DNA of 8,573 nt, from the NCBI GenBank assembly GCA_027004335.1, contig JALTID010000173.1, positions 1-8,573 of the forward strand, written 5' to 3'. This document shows, in pieces, positions 1 through 6,857 of the stretch. The first letter of the stretch is position 1; every line of letters starts with the position of its first letter. The notes under the pieces were generated by a model, which saw nothing but the letters and a program-made list of their open reading frames with translations, was not told the origin of the DNA and did not search any database. The stretch is from JALTID01 sp027004335 [NCBI: bacterium] (GTDB lineage Bacteria > JALSQH01). A program made the translations under genes and the position numbers.

Positions 1-1
1 T

Positions 2-1198
2 TTTGGCAGGATTTACGCCGGTAAAATTACCGATTTCCCAGAAGTAAAGGATACAGAGGAATTCTCACCAGCGGCACCATCTTTAGAAGCAGTTGAAAAA
101 GTGGCTGAGATAATAAAAAAACATCAAAAAGTGGTGCTTCATGCAGGGGGAGGAGTATTGAAAAGCGGGGCATCTGATCTACTGAGAGAAATTGCAGAAA
201 AATACAATGTTACTGTGGTCCCTTCACTTTCAGCAAGAGGGGTATTTCCTGAAACACATCCTTTATGCTTTCTTCCATTAAGCTACGGAGGAATGTCTGC
301 ACTGGGAGATGCAGAGGTTGTCATAGTACTGGGGGCGAGATTGACCGCTATGGAACTCTGGGGGAAGCCACCCATGTGGGGAGATGAAGAACAGATTCTG
401 GTCCAGGTAGATGCAGAGCCGGAGAGTCTTGGTTTAAACCGCAGAATTAATCTTACCATCCAATCTGATATTAAGAATTTTCTCCTTGCACTGAAAGACA
501 GATTAGAGGGTATGGAACCTCGTGAAAATCCCGACCTTCAAAGTTATAGAGATGCGCAGGAAGCATGGGAAGCTACTTTTATTGAAATGGCAGAGAGTGA
601 CGCTGTTCCACTCCACCCCCTCCGGGCTGTTAAAGAGATAAACTCCTTTATCACCGATGATGATATAGTCGTACTTGATGGTGGAAATACTCAGGTATGG
701 ATAAATTATCTTTTAAGAAGGAACAAACCGTACAAATTTCTGGCTCAGAACAACTCGGGAATGCTTGGTGGAGGATTATCAAAAGCTATAACGGCAGCCA
801 TGCTTGACCCCGGAAACAGAGTATTTTTCCTTACAGGGGATGGAGCGTTTATGTTCAATATTCAGGAATTAGAAACTATCGCGAGACTTGGATTAAAAAA
901 TATTTTTATCTTTGTATTCAATGACAGAGGATTTGGTATGATAGCTGCTGCAGAAGAAAATCTTGAAAAAGTCGGGATTAACTTTTATGATATTGAATAT
1001 GTAAAATTCATGGAAGCAGTTGGTGGTAGAGGAAAAAGGGTGAAGAGCCCTGATGAATTGAAAAATGTAACTGAAGAATTTTTAAAAGCTGGAGGTCCTG
1101 CCCTTGTGGACATCCTTGTAGACAGAGAAATAAATCTAAGACCTCCGGACCTTGAAACTCTTGAAGCAATATGGATGGAGGGTATAGATGTCTTCTGA
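2..1198 (+). CDS. TPP-dependent enzyme, acetolactate synthase / 2-hydroxyacyl-CoA lyase superfamily (5' end cut by window)
   Basis: The frame is open from base 2, so this is the last 398 residues of a protein that normally has about 550; the GTG at 101 is internal, not a start. The N-terminal pyrimidine-binding domain lies outside the window. What is visible is the central domain (about 40-165, with HAGGGV and the LGARL strand) and the C-terminal pyrophosphate-binding domain. The latter carries the TPP/Mg motif: GDGAF at visible residues 279-283, followed about 25 residues later by ND (307-308), plus the NSGMLGGGLSKA stretch. The family condenses or cleaves 2-keto or 2-hydroxyacyl substrates using thiamine diphosphate in the cytoplasm. 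The GARF-type FAD-contact region of true acetolactate synthases reads GARLT here, and no regulatory-subunit gene follows, so I do not call ilvB. The gene overlaps the next by 11 bp, and the partner is a lipid carrier, which favours an acyl-CoA or lipid-related substrate (inference). Confidence 0.88.
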   Translation, partial: FGRIYAGKITDFPEVKDTEEFSPAAPSLEAVEKVAEIIKKHQKVVLHAGGGVLKSGASDLLREIAEKYNVTVVPSLSARGVFPETHPLCFLPLSYGGMSALGDAEVVIVLGARLTAMELWGKPPMWGDEEQILVQVDAEPESLGLNRRINLTIQSDIKNFLLALKDRLEGMEPRENPDLQSYRDAQEAWEATFIEMAESDAVPLHPLRAVKEINSFITDDDIVVLDGGNTQVWINYLLRRNKPYKFLAQNNSGMLGGGLSKAITAAMLDPGNRVFFLTGDGAFMFNIQELETIARLGLKNIFIFVFNDRGFGMIAAAEENLEKVGINFYDIEYVKFMEAVGGRGKRVKSPDELKNVTEEFLKAGGPALVDILVDREINLRPPDLETLEAIWMEGIDVF

Positions 1199-1616
1199 AA
1201 AATTGTTAGTAGCGTCACCAGAGTGGCTGGAAAAAGCAAAAGAAATAATTAACAGCGATGCTGAGTATGAGAAACTTGCCAGAAACATCAACAATACTTT
1301 TACCTTCTATATCAAGAAGGAGCCACAGAATGGGATCAACGAAGATATAATCATCGGCTACAAAATAGAATACGGCAAGCTAACAGAGTTCTGGACCGAG
1401 AAGAGAAAAACAGACTTTGAAATCTCCGGACCATATGGAGTATGGGTAAAAGTTTTTAACAATGAAATGGGACCTGTTAAAGCCCTTACAATGGGAAAAT
1501 TAAGAGTAAAAGGTTCTCTTCCAAAACTCTTAAAATTCAACAAAGCAACATTGAGATTTGTGGATCTCCTCAGACAGGTGCCCACCAGATTTCACGGGAA
1601 GTATGGGGAAGAATAA
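1188..1616 (+). CDS. SCP2-like sterol/lipid carrier domain protein
   Basis: This 142-residue protein looks like a stand-alone SCP2 domain. It has an N-terminal helical stretch (WLEKAKEIINSD), then beta strands with a charged turn (about 40-85). The central PYGVWVKVFNNEMGPVKALTMGKLRVKG (seen in parts around 79-108) corresponds to the family's pattern of a small loop followed by 'G.l.v.G' and a C-terminal helix. SCP2 folds bind hydrophobic ligands such as acyl chains or acyl-CoA in a tunnel. The ATG at 1188 has a good ribosome site (GGAGG at 1177-1181, 6 bases away) inside the end of the TPP-enzyme gene, so the two are translationally coupled. Such coupling suggests that the carrier presents or removes the lipidic substrate or product of the TPP enzyme (inference). 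No signal peptide or membrane segment is seen, so it should be cytoplasmic. Confidence 0.72.
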   Translation: MSSEKLLVASPEWLEKAKEIINSDAEYEKLARNINNTFTFYIKKEPQNGINEDIIIGYKIEYGKLTEFWTEKRKTDFEISGPYGVWVKVFNNEMGPVKALTMGKLRVKGSLPKLLKFNKATLRFVDLLRQVPTRFHGKYGEE

Positions 1617-1632
1617 CTCTTCTTTTTGAATT

Positions 1633-1672
1633 TTATTGGAGTGATCAAGTACCTTACTCTCCAATAATTTTT
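1633..1672 (+). terminator. Intrinsic terminator of the TPP-enzyme/SCP2 operon
   Basis: A perfect 9-bp inverted repeat (TTATTGGAG at 1633-1641, CTCCAATAA at 1659-1667) encloses a 17-base loop and is followed directly by five T (1668-1672) on the + strand. On the - strand no T-run follows the stem, so it should act only on the rightward transcript. The right arm and T-tract lie inside the last codons of the convergent YjbQ-family gene, which stops at 1654. Confidence 0.7.
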
Positions 1673-2073
1673 ATAAGGACCCTCTTTCTTCTTCTACCAT
1701 CAAACTCACCATAGAAGATCTGTTCCCATGGTCCAAAATCTAACTTACCATCAGTGACTGCCACAACTACTTCTCTCCCCATAACCTGTCTTTTTAGATG
1801 AGCATCTCCATTATCCTCACCTGTTCTATTATGCATGTACCTGCTTAAAGGCTCATGCGGGGCAAGTTCCTCAAGCCATCTTTTGTAGTCCTCATGTAAT
1901 CCTGATTCATCATCATTGATAAAAACTGAAGCTGTAATATGCATTGCATTTACAAGCACAAGACCCTCCTTTACACCACTTTCTTCTACAGCTTCTTCTA
2001 CTTCTCTGGTTATATTTACAAACCCTACCCTTGTGGGAAGATCAAACCACAGTTCCTTTCTATAAGATTTCAT
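1654..2073 (-). CDS. yjbQ: YjbQ / UPF0047 family protein
   Basis: The 139 residues match the full length of the UPF0047 (YjbQ) family, a compact beta-sandwich that forms trimers. Family signatures are present in order: [17 protein letters not shown] (about 42-58), [13 protein letters not shown] (60-72), YMHN (79-82), [15 protein letters not shown] (85-99) with the conserved histidine of DAHLK, and [23 protein letters not shown] (seen in parts 104-126). Some members have weak thiamine-phosphate-synthase activity and can replace ThiE under selection; the physiological role is unsettled. The ATG at 2073 has an excellent ribosome site (AAGGAGG, at + positions 2081-2087, 7 bases away). It is the last gene of the leftward cluster, 30 bp after proS. 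The neighbouring convergent gene is a TPP enzyme; the link to thiamine is tempting but could be chance. Confidence 0.92.
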   Translation of the reverse strand: MKSYRKELWFDLPTRVGFVNITREVEEAVEESGVKEGLVLVNAMHITASVFINDDESGLHEDYKRWLEELAPHEPLSRYMHNRTGEDNGDAHLKRQVMGREVVVAVTDGKLDFGPWEQIFYGEFDGRRRKRVLIKIIGE

Positions 2074-2080
2074 ACAGTAA

Positions 2081-2087
2081 CCTCCTT
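2081..2087 (-). promoter_or_regulatory. Strong Shine-Dalgarno site of the YjbQ-family gene
   Basis: AAGGAGG on the - strand, 7 bases before the ATG at 2073. It lies in the 30-bp gap after proS, and I see no terminator between the two genes, so the last gene is probably co-transcribed but independently initiated. Confidence 0.75.
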
Positions 2088-2103
2088 GGCCTGAAAACTC
2101 AGT

Positions 2104-3837
2104 TTACTCAGGAAGATACTTTTTTCTCTCCTTATCAATCAAATCAATAATCTTCTCTACTGCGTTATCTATTTTTACTTCCACAGCTATATCCCCTTTT
2201 CTGGATTTAATCTCTACAATGCCCTTTTCTAACCCCTTCTCACCTACAACAATTTTGAAGGGATAACCTATGAGATCAGCATCCTTAAATTTAAAGCCGG
2301 CCCTCTCCCCCCTGTCATCAATAACTACTTCTACACTCTTTTGTAGGAGTTCACCATAGATTTTTTCTGCAACAGATCTTACCTCCTCCTTATCCCAATT
2401 GGTTGGAAGGAGTATCACCTCAAATGGAGCAATTGAGATAGGCCATATTATTCCTTTTTCGTCGTGATTCTGCTCAATGGCAGCAGAAGCCACTCTTGTG
2501 ACACCGATGCCGTAACAGCCCATAATAAAAAGTTTTTCTTTCCCATCCTTATCAAGAAAAGTAGCATTCATGGATTCACTATATTTTGTCCCCAGTTTAA
2601 AAATATGACCCACCTCAATCCCCCTGTAAAACTCAAGGGGTGTGCCACACTTTGGACATCTGTCACCCTCCACAGGCATCCGGATATTTACCACTTTCTC
2701 TTCAATTATTGGAAAATCTCTCCCCGGATTAACATTCACATAATGATAATCCTCCTCATTGGCTCCGGTTATTCCATTTCTTATATTTACAATTGACTTG
2801 TCAATGAGAATTTTATCAAATTTTAACCCAACTGGACCTGCAAAGCCCACCGGTGCTCCTGTTATCTTCTCAATGGTTTCTTCATCTGCAAGCTCAATCC
2901 AGTTTGCCCCTATAATATTCCTAACCTTTACCTCGTTCACATCGTAATCTCCTCTGACCAGAACCATCACTTCACCTTTATCAGTAGAGTAAATCAGGGT
3001 TTTGATCATCTTTTTCGGAGATGTTTTCAAAAACTTGCTGACTTCTTCAATAGTTCGCTGAGAAGGGGTATGCACCTTCTCAAGAGGCATCATTTCCATA
3101 TCAGAGAGGGGGTAATCTGTTTTAAAATCAGCTCTTTCAACATTTGCAGCATAACCGCATCCGGGACATGAAACAATTCTATCCTCACCAGTTTCTGCAA
3201 GAACCATAAACTCGTGTGAATCGGTACCACCAATATTACCCGTATCAGCCTCAACTACTCTGAACTCAAGACCACACCTTTTAAATATCCTCGTATATGC
3301 TTCATACATCGCCTGATAACTTCTATCAAGGCCATCCCAATCAGCGTCAAAACTGTAGGCATCTTTCATTATAAATTCTCTGCCCCTCATCAACCCAAAC
3401 CTGGGCCTTGGTTCATCTCTGAACTTTGTCTGGATCTGGTACAAATTTATTGGTAACTGTTTGTAGGAGCGCACCTCCCTCCTGACAATATCGGTCACAA
3501 CCTCCTCATGAGTGGGACCCAGACAAAAATCTCTATCATGTCTGTCTTTAAAGCGGAGTAGTTCTTTCCCATACAGATCCCATCTGCCGCTCTCCTGCCA
3601 CAACTCAGCAGGAATAACCGCAGGCATTAAAATTTCAAGAGCACCAGCTCTATCCATTTCTTCCCTTACAATGTTCTCTATTTTTTTTACAACCCTCAAA
3701 CCCAGGGGAAGGAAATCATAGATTCCTGCTGCAACTTTTCTTATAAATCCTCCTCTTACCAAGTAATTATGACTTACAATTTCAGCCTCTTTGGGATCCT
3801 CTTTAAGGGTTGGAACAAGATATCTGGTTAGCCTCAT
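2104..3837 (-). CDS. proS: Prolyl-tRNA synthetase, bacterial type with editing insertion
   Basis: ProS charges tRNA-Pro with proline in the cytoplasm. At 577 residues it has the length and layout of the bacterial (E. coli-like) form. The N-terminal [17 protein letters not shown] leads into class II motif 1 (about 45-75, [21 protein letters not shown]). The proline pocket and motif 2 follow (CLGPTHEE 105-112; [21 protein letters not shown] 139-159), then the INS editing domain for mischarged Ala/Cys between motifs 2 and 3 (about 225-400, with [11 protein letters not shown] and KKMIKTLIY). Motif 3 is at 438-460 ([23 protein letters not shown], in parts), followed by the anticodon-binding domain (about 470-565). 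Two CxxC pairs (224-227 and 394-397) flank the editing domain and may bind a metal; many homologues lack one or both (recollection). The start overlaps the lipoprotein stop by 4 bp (ATGA), with GGAGG just upstream. Confidence 0.97.
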   Translation of the reverse strand: MRLTRYLVPTLKEDPKEAEIVSHNYLVRGGFIRKVAAGIYDFLPLGLRVVKKIENIVREEMDRAGALEILMPAVIPAELWQESGRWDLYGKELLRFKDRHDRDFCLGPTHEEVVTDIVRREVRSYKQLPINLYQIQTKFRDEPRPRFGLMRGREFIMKDAYSFDADWDGLDRSYQAMYEAYTRIFKRCGLEFRVVEADTGNIGGTDSHEFMVLAETGEDRIVSCPGCGYAANVERADFKTDYPLSDMEMMPLEKVHTPSQRTIEEVSKFLKTSPKKMIKTLIYSTDKGEVMVLVRGDYDVNEVKVRNIIGANWIELADEETIEKITGAPVGFAGPVGLKFDKILIDKSIVNIRNGITGANEEDYHYVNVNPGRDFPIIEEKVVNIRMPVEGDRCPKCGTPLEFYRGIEVGHIFKLGTKYSESMNATFLDKDGKEKLFIMGCYGIGVTRVASAAIEQNHDEKGIIWPISIAPFEVILLPTNWDKEEVRSVAEKIYGELLQKSVEVVIDDRGERAGFKFKDADLIGYPFKIVVGEKGLEKGIVEIKSRKGDIAVEVKIDNAVEKIIDLIDKERKKYLPE

Positions 3838-4229
3838 TTTTTCTCCTCCATCTCCAGTGTAAAATTTACAGGAATTTCTATTCTGACATCATCTGGTAAT
3901 TTTCTGAAATTTAGTTTCATTATTACATCTCTTGTACACTCCAGGAATTTTGAAGAAGGCATAGGTTTCCATGTAATTCTTTTAACACCTCCATCCTTTG
4001 CAATCCAGATCACAAGAAGAGCCTTACCGTAAAAGATATCTCTGTTTTTTAATGACTGATGATAACATAACTCAAGCTCAGGATATACGGAACTGATTTT
4101 ACTCCCAATCTCGCCAGTTGTTAGGGGAGCTGGAGTTTTTTTTACCAAACTCTTTTCCCCGGCACAGGCTGAGAAAACCAATCCAACAACAATTAGTAAT
4201 GCTGATAAACTTCTTCCACTTCTTTGCAT
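3834..4229 (-). CDS. Small lipoprotein with AgmX/PglI C-terminal-like domain
   Basis: I chose the ATG at 4229 (131 residues). It is preceded by GGAG six bases upstream and yields a clean signal peptide: MQRSGRS, a hydrophobic core [12 protein letters not shown], and a lipobox-like FSA-C. The ATG at 4241 would add four residues and has a weaker site. After the lipidated cysteine and a short linker, residues about 40-125 resemble the AgmX/PglI C-terminal domain, a TonB-C-like module common in myxobacteria and relatives. Features are a cysteine in the first helix ([12 protein letters not shown]), a strand pair ([16 protein letters not shown]), a second cysteine in the next helix ([14 protein letters not shown]), and a final IPVNFTLEM strand. 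The two cysteines could form the family's disulfide. It probably sits on a membrane facing the periplasm; its function is unknown. It overlaps the upstream gene by 37 bp and proS by 4 bp. Confidence 0.75.
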   Translation of the reverse strand: MQRSGRSLSALLIVVGLVFSACAGEKSLVKKTPAPLTTGEIGSKISSVYPELELCYHQSLKNRDIFYGKALLVIWIAKDGGVKRITWKPMPSSKFLECTRDVIMKLNFRKLPDDVRIEIPVNFTLEMEEKK

Positions 4230-5287
4230 GGACCTCTCCATTCTCTCAAAAAAGCTTCGCTGTCACCATTTTTATAAAAATCAATTTCTGCATAGGTAAA
4301 TCGTAGGTTTTTCCCGAAATGCACGAGATCTAAATCAATCATCTCTATCCAGCAGCCAGTATTTATATATTTTTTGCCCTCCTTAAAAGTCTTGATCATC
4401 ATTTTGTGAGTATGGCTGAAAATCACCGTATGATAATCGGTGGTTTTTAAAATCTTCTCTGCAGATTTTTCAAGAGGGTGTGCAAACGATTTTTCCATTA
4501 TAATCTCAAAAGTCTCCTTTAAAGAGGTTCGGTACCATCTGGTCTTTATAAACTGCTTGCTCAGAAAAAACAAAAAGGATCTGAGAAGGGCCATGACCCC
4601 CCAGAAGAAATCGTTGATGAGACCCCACCTAAAATAGAGTGAAAAAGGCCTTACTTTATCCACATAGGGCCTTTTCATTCTTAATTTATTGAGAATACTT
4701 ATAACATAAACACTTCCCCACGGTAGATTTACAATTGGTTCAGGAACTCCCCTGGTTATGAATAATTCATCCTCTTTATAGCGATTTGAAGGCTCATACT
4801 GCTGTCCATGCTCTATCCAGTATCCCCCAGTTTTATACATCATCCCCGCATAGTGATAAGGAACACCTATTACCTCTTCAAGACGATCTCTCACTCTGGG
4901 GAAAAGGAAACCTGCATCGTGATTACCCTGGATATACACAAGTTTTCTGTTGGGCTTTGACAAAAATTTTCTCAGCGCATCAAAGAAAACAGGATGTCCC
5001 TCTACAATCTTATTGAATCTGTAGAGAGCATTTTCTTCGGTAATTCTGGCAGGATACTCTTCTCTGTAATCCACCTGTAATAGATCAAAAATATCACCGT
5101 TGAGCACTAGCTCTATTTCAGCAGAAGAATATTTTCTGTCATAATAATCAAGAAATTCTTCAAACTTATCATCATAGAAAAAGTCCTCCAGGAAGTTTAA
5201 GCTCCCATCCTCGTTGTATGGGCCCTTCCCAAGATGAAAATCTGATACAACAAGAATTATTCTCTCTATTTTATTTCCAATTACCAC
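4193..5287 (-). CDS. Calcineurin-like metallophosphoesterase, probably membrane-associated
   Basis: The 364-residue protein has the complete di-metal metallophosphoesterase signature: SDFHLG (D16, H18), NGDIFD (D65), GNHDAGF (N122, H123), IEHGQQYEP (H160) and SHTHKMM (H292, H294), followed by the closing strand INTGCW. The fold hydrolyses phosphoester or pyrophosphate bonds with two metals, commonly Mn or Fe. A long insertion between H160 and the HTH motif (about 165-280) contains a hydrophobic or amphipathic stretch at about 222-243 (GLINDFFWGVMALLRSFLFF), suggesting peripheral membrane contact. Relatives include LpxH/LpxG-type UDP-2,3-diacylglucosamine hydrolases, but this is longer than LpxH (about 240) and no other lpx gene is present, so the substrate is unknown. 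The start is a GTG at 5287, with GGAG 7 bases upstream; it overlaps the preceding frame by 17 bp. Confidence 0.9.
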   Translation of the reverse strand: MVIGNKIERIILVVSDFHLGKGPYNEDGSLNFLEDFFYDDKFEEFLDYYDRKYSSAEIELVLNGDIFDLLQVDYREEYPARITEENALYRFNKIVEGHPVFFDALRKFLSKPNRKLVYIQGNHDAGFLFPRVRDRLEEVIGVPYHYAGMMYKTGGYWIEHGQQYEPSNRYKEDELFITRGVPEPIVNLPWGSVYVISILNKLRMKRPYVDKVRPFSLYFRWGLINDFFWGVMALLRSFLFFLSKQFIKTRWYRTSLKETFEIIMEKSFAHPLEKSAEKILKTTDYHTVIFSHTHKMMIKTFKEGKKYINTGCWIEMIDLDLVHFGKNLRFTYAEIDFYKNGDSEAFLREWRGPCKEVEEVYQHY

Positions 5288-5540
5288 TGAAAAACTCCAT
5301 CAGCACTCTCTGTATCTCAGAGGAATAAACAAACTCGTTTTTGTTTCCCACTGTAAGATCTCCAGTTACACCCTTCACCAAGAGAATGTTATAACTTATT
5401 TTACTTTCTTTTTCCACTAATAACAAACGGAATTCCTCTTCTTTTTTATACACAATTTTTACAATCCAGTTATCTATAAACACAGCCCTGCCATGGACGG
5501 GAATTTTTTCAGGGGTAATAGAGAAATAAATTGTGTCCAC
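5271..5540 (-). CDS. Small frame of unknown function, probably the frameshifted C-terminal extension of TrmB
   Basis: Read alone, this is an 89-residue protein starting at a GTG (5540) with only a weak ribosome site (GGGA, about 5 bases away). The same frame is open further upstream to a TGA at 5582-5580, right next to a nine-A run, and reads KKKEFAKIPEWEKVDTIYF through the start region. Removing one A joins it to TrmB in a 293-residue protein. From what I know of the family, TrmB proteins of Aquifex and Thermotoga-type thermophiles carry a C-terminal extension of about this size, so I infer that this is that extension. The composition is beta-rich and charged (FIDNWIVKIVYKKEEEFRLLLVEKE), ending MEFFSGNWK. 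I recognise no motif of its own. It overlaps the start of the metallophosphoesterase gene by 17 bp, so translation here should feed that gene. The alternative is a genuine small independent protein. Confidence 0.6.
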   Translation of the reverse strand: MDTIYFSITPEKIPVHGRAVFIDNWIVKIVYKKEEEFRLLLVEKESKISYNILLVKGVTGDLTVGNKNEFVYSSEIQRVLMEFFSGNWK

Positions 5541-5550
5541 CTTTTCCCAT

Positions 5551-6153
5551 TCAGGGATTTTTGCAAATTCCTTTTTTTTTCAAAAAACTCCACTGGTAGA
5601 GATCCCTTTCCTCCAATATCCATTGAGTTTCATATCTTGTTATCATTCCTCTGAAAATATTACTCTGAGGCTTTGAAGGAATAGGGAGGAAACAACTCCT
5701 CGCCATCAGAGCAGCGTAAAATTCCTCAAGCAGAGGGAGGTGGTCTGTGGAGAGATGGAGAACACCACCAACCTCAAGCCTATCAGCTATTAGATCAACA
5801 AAAAAGGGAAAACTTATCCTTCTCCACCTCTGGTGTTTCTTGGGCCATGGGTCAGGGTAATTTATTACTATTTTTGAAATAGATCCAGAAGGGAAAAGAT
5901 CTCGCACTACTCTTTTACCATCACCCAAAAGAATAGCTGAATTCCTGTCAAGAAGAGAAAGCCTCTTTATAGCTTTCTGTACCCTTTTTTTCTTAATGTC
6001 ACTACCCACAGGATTGAACGAAGAATTCTCTGCCACCCAGAAGAGAAATTCGCCTGCTCCCATACCCACCTCAACAAGAAACTTCTCCCCTCTCTGAAGC
6101 GAGTTCCTTACCCAGTTATATGCGGAATCCCAATCTGTGATCACACTCCCCAT
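5551..6153 (-). CDS. trmB: tRNA (guanine-N7-)-methyltransferase (as read, ends just after a 9-A run)
   Basis: TrmB makes m7G46 in the variable loop of tRNA using S-adenosylmethionine. Signatures are the SAM motif I FLVEVGMGAGEFL (25-37, with E28, G30, G32), the acidic residue after the next strand (SDIKKKR, D52), the hallmark NYPDPWPKKHQRWRR (98-112), LSTDH (134-138) and the C-terminal TRYETQW (172-178). The catalytic domain is therefore whole within about 193 residues. The last seven residues, after three lysines encoded by AAA AAA AAA, are GICKNP plus stop and look unrelated to the family. The frame that would continue a C-terminal extension is one base away. The start ATG overlaps the stop of the acyl-CoA dehydrogenase gene (TGATG) and has no clear ribosome site, so it relies on coupling. 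Confidence 0.93.
   Translation of the reverse strand: MGSVITDWDSAYNWVRNSLQRGEKFLVEVGMGAGEFLFWVAENSSFNPVGSDIKKKRVQKAIKRLSLLDRNSAILLGDGKRVVRDLFPSGSISKIVINYPDPWPKKHQRWRRISFPFFVDLIADRLEVGGVLHLSTDHLPLLEEFYAALMARSCFLPIPSKPQSNIFRGMITRYETQWILEERDLYQWSFLKKKGICKNP
5572..5580 (-). other. A9 homopolymer at the trmB / extension frame junction
   Basis: On the - strand, nine consecutive A are read as AAA AAA AAA in the trmB frame, between TTG and GGA. The shifted frame has a TGA at 5582-5580, immediately before the run, and trmB stops at 5553-5551. Any frame change is therefore confined to about 30 bases containing this run. Losing one A (or a +1 shift) gives a continuous product. Possible causes are an assembly error, transcriptional slippage, or a real frameshift mutation. 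Confidence 0.8.
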
Positions 6154-6857
6154 CAGAGCCCGAGCATCTTGGAAATTATTTCAAGCATTATTTCAGAGGT
6201 ACCTCCTCCAATGGTACCTATCCTTGAATCCCTCCACCACCTCTGTACAGGAAAATCCATTGCATAACCATACCCTCCGTGCACCTGTAACACCATGTCT
6301 GTAACCCTGTTGCTCACCTCCGTGGCAAGGTACTTTGCCATTGTAAGCTCTTTGATAGCATTTTCTCCCTCCTTATAGAGGCAAAGACCGTGATATGTAA
6401 GCTGTTTTGCTGCTTCAATCATCGTAGCATAGTGGGCAAATTTATGCTTCCAGACCTGAAATTTTGAAATAGGCCTGCCAAAAGCGGTGCGATCTTTTGC
6501 ATATTTCATACCTTCATGGAGCGCATACTCTGCACCCATAACGGCACCAATTGCCATAACCAGCCTCTCAAAATCAAAGCCCATCATAATATTGTAAGCC
6601 TGAACACCACCAGAACCACTTCTAACCAGCTCTTCAATTAAAACCGCCGCATGAACAGCATCCCCACCTGAACCACCATATTCCTCTGGAACTATTACTC
6701 CCAACAAGCCTGCCTCTCCAGCTTTAATAAAAAGTTCATCAGGGAAATACTTCTCCTCCTCCCATTTATCCACATTCGGGATAATTTCTCTCTCAACAAA
6801 TTTTCTTATCTGCCCTCTGAAAATCTCGTGTTCCTCAGAAAAAAGAGAACATTTCAT
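6153..6857 (-). CDS. Acyl-CoA dehydrogenase family protein lacking the middle beta domain
   Basis: Residues 1-86 match the N-terminal alpha domain of acyl-CoA dehydrogenases (FSEEHEIFRGQIRKFVEREIIP; GVIVPEEYGGSGGD). Residues about 88-234 match the C-terminal alpha domain: YNIMMGFDFERLVMAIGA, KDRTAFGRPISKFQ, QVHGGYGYAMDFPVQRWWRD and RIGTIGGGTSEIMLEII. Between them, at residues 86-88 (about 6595-6605), some 150 residues of a usual 380-residue enzyme are absent. These include the whole beta domain with the TEPxAGSD and K.YITNG-type FAD/acyl-binding stretches. E97 in DFERL sits where isovaleryl-CoA-type enzymes keep their catalytic glutamate, while GGGTSEI has glycine where MCAD-type enzymes have theirs. 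As read it is unlikely to be an ordinary dehydrogenase, though the frame is intact. It starts with GGGGGAG just upstream and overlaps the TrpC-like gene by 4 bp (ATGA). Confidence 0.87.
   Translation of the reverse strand: MKCSLFSEEHEIFRGQIRKFVEREIIPNVDKWEEEKYFPDELFIKAGEAGLLGVIVPEEYGGSGGDAVHAAVLIEELVRSGSGGVQAYNIMMGFDFERLVMAIGAVMGAEYALHEGMKYAKDRTAFGRPISKFQVWKHKFAHYATMIEAAKQLTYHGLCLYKEGENAIKELTMAKYLATEVSNRVTDMVLQVHGGYGYAMDFPVQRWWRDSRIGTIGGGTSEIMLEIISKMLGL

Noticed and set aside
2-1198. Calling this gene ilvB (acetolactate synthase)
   Set aside because: The N-terminal domain is missing, the usual GARF-type segment differs, and the next gene is a lipid carrier rather than ilvN.
985-1239. 84-residue frame on the - strand
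   Set aside because: It lies wholly opposite the well-supported TPP-enzyme gene and its product resembles no family.
2464-2947. Two + strand frames opposite proS
   Set aside because: They are antisense to strongly conserved ProS coding sequence; composition is low complexity and no ribosome sites stand out.
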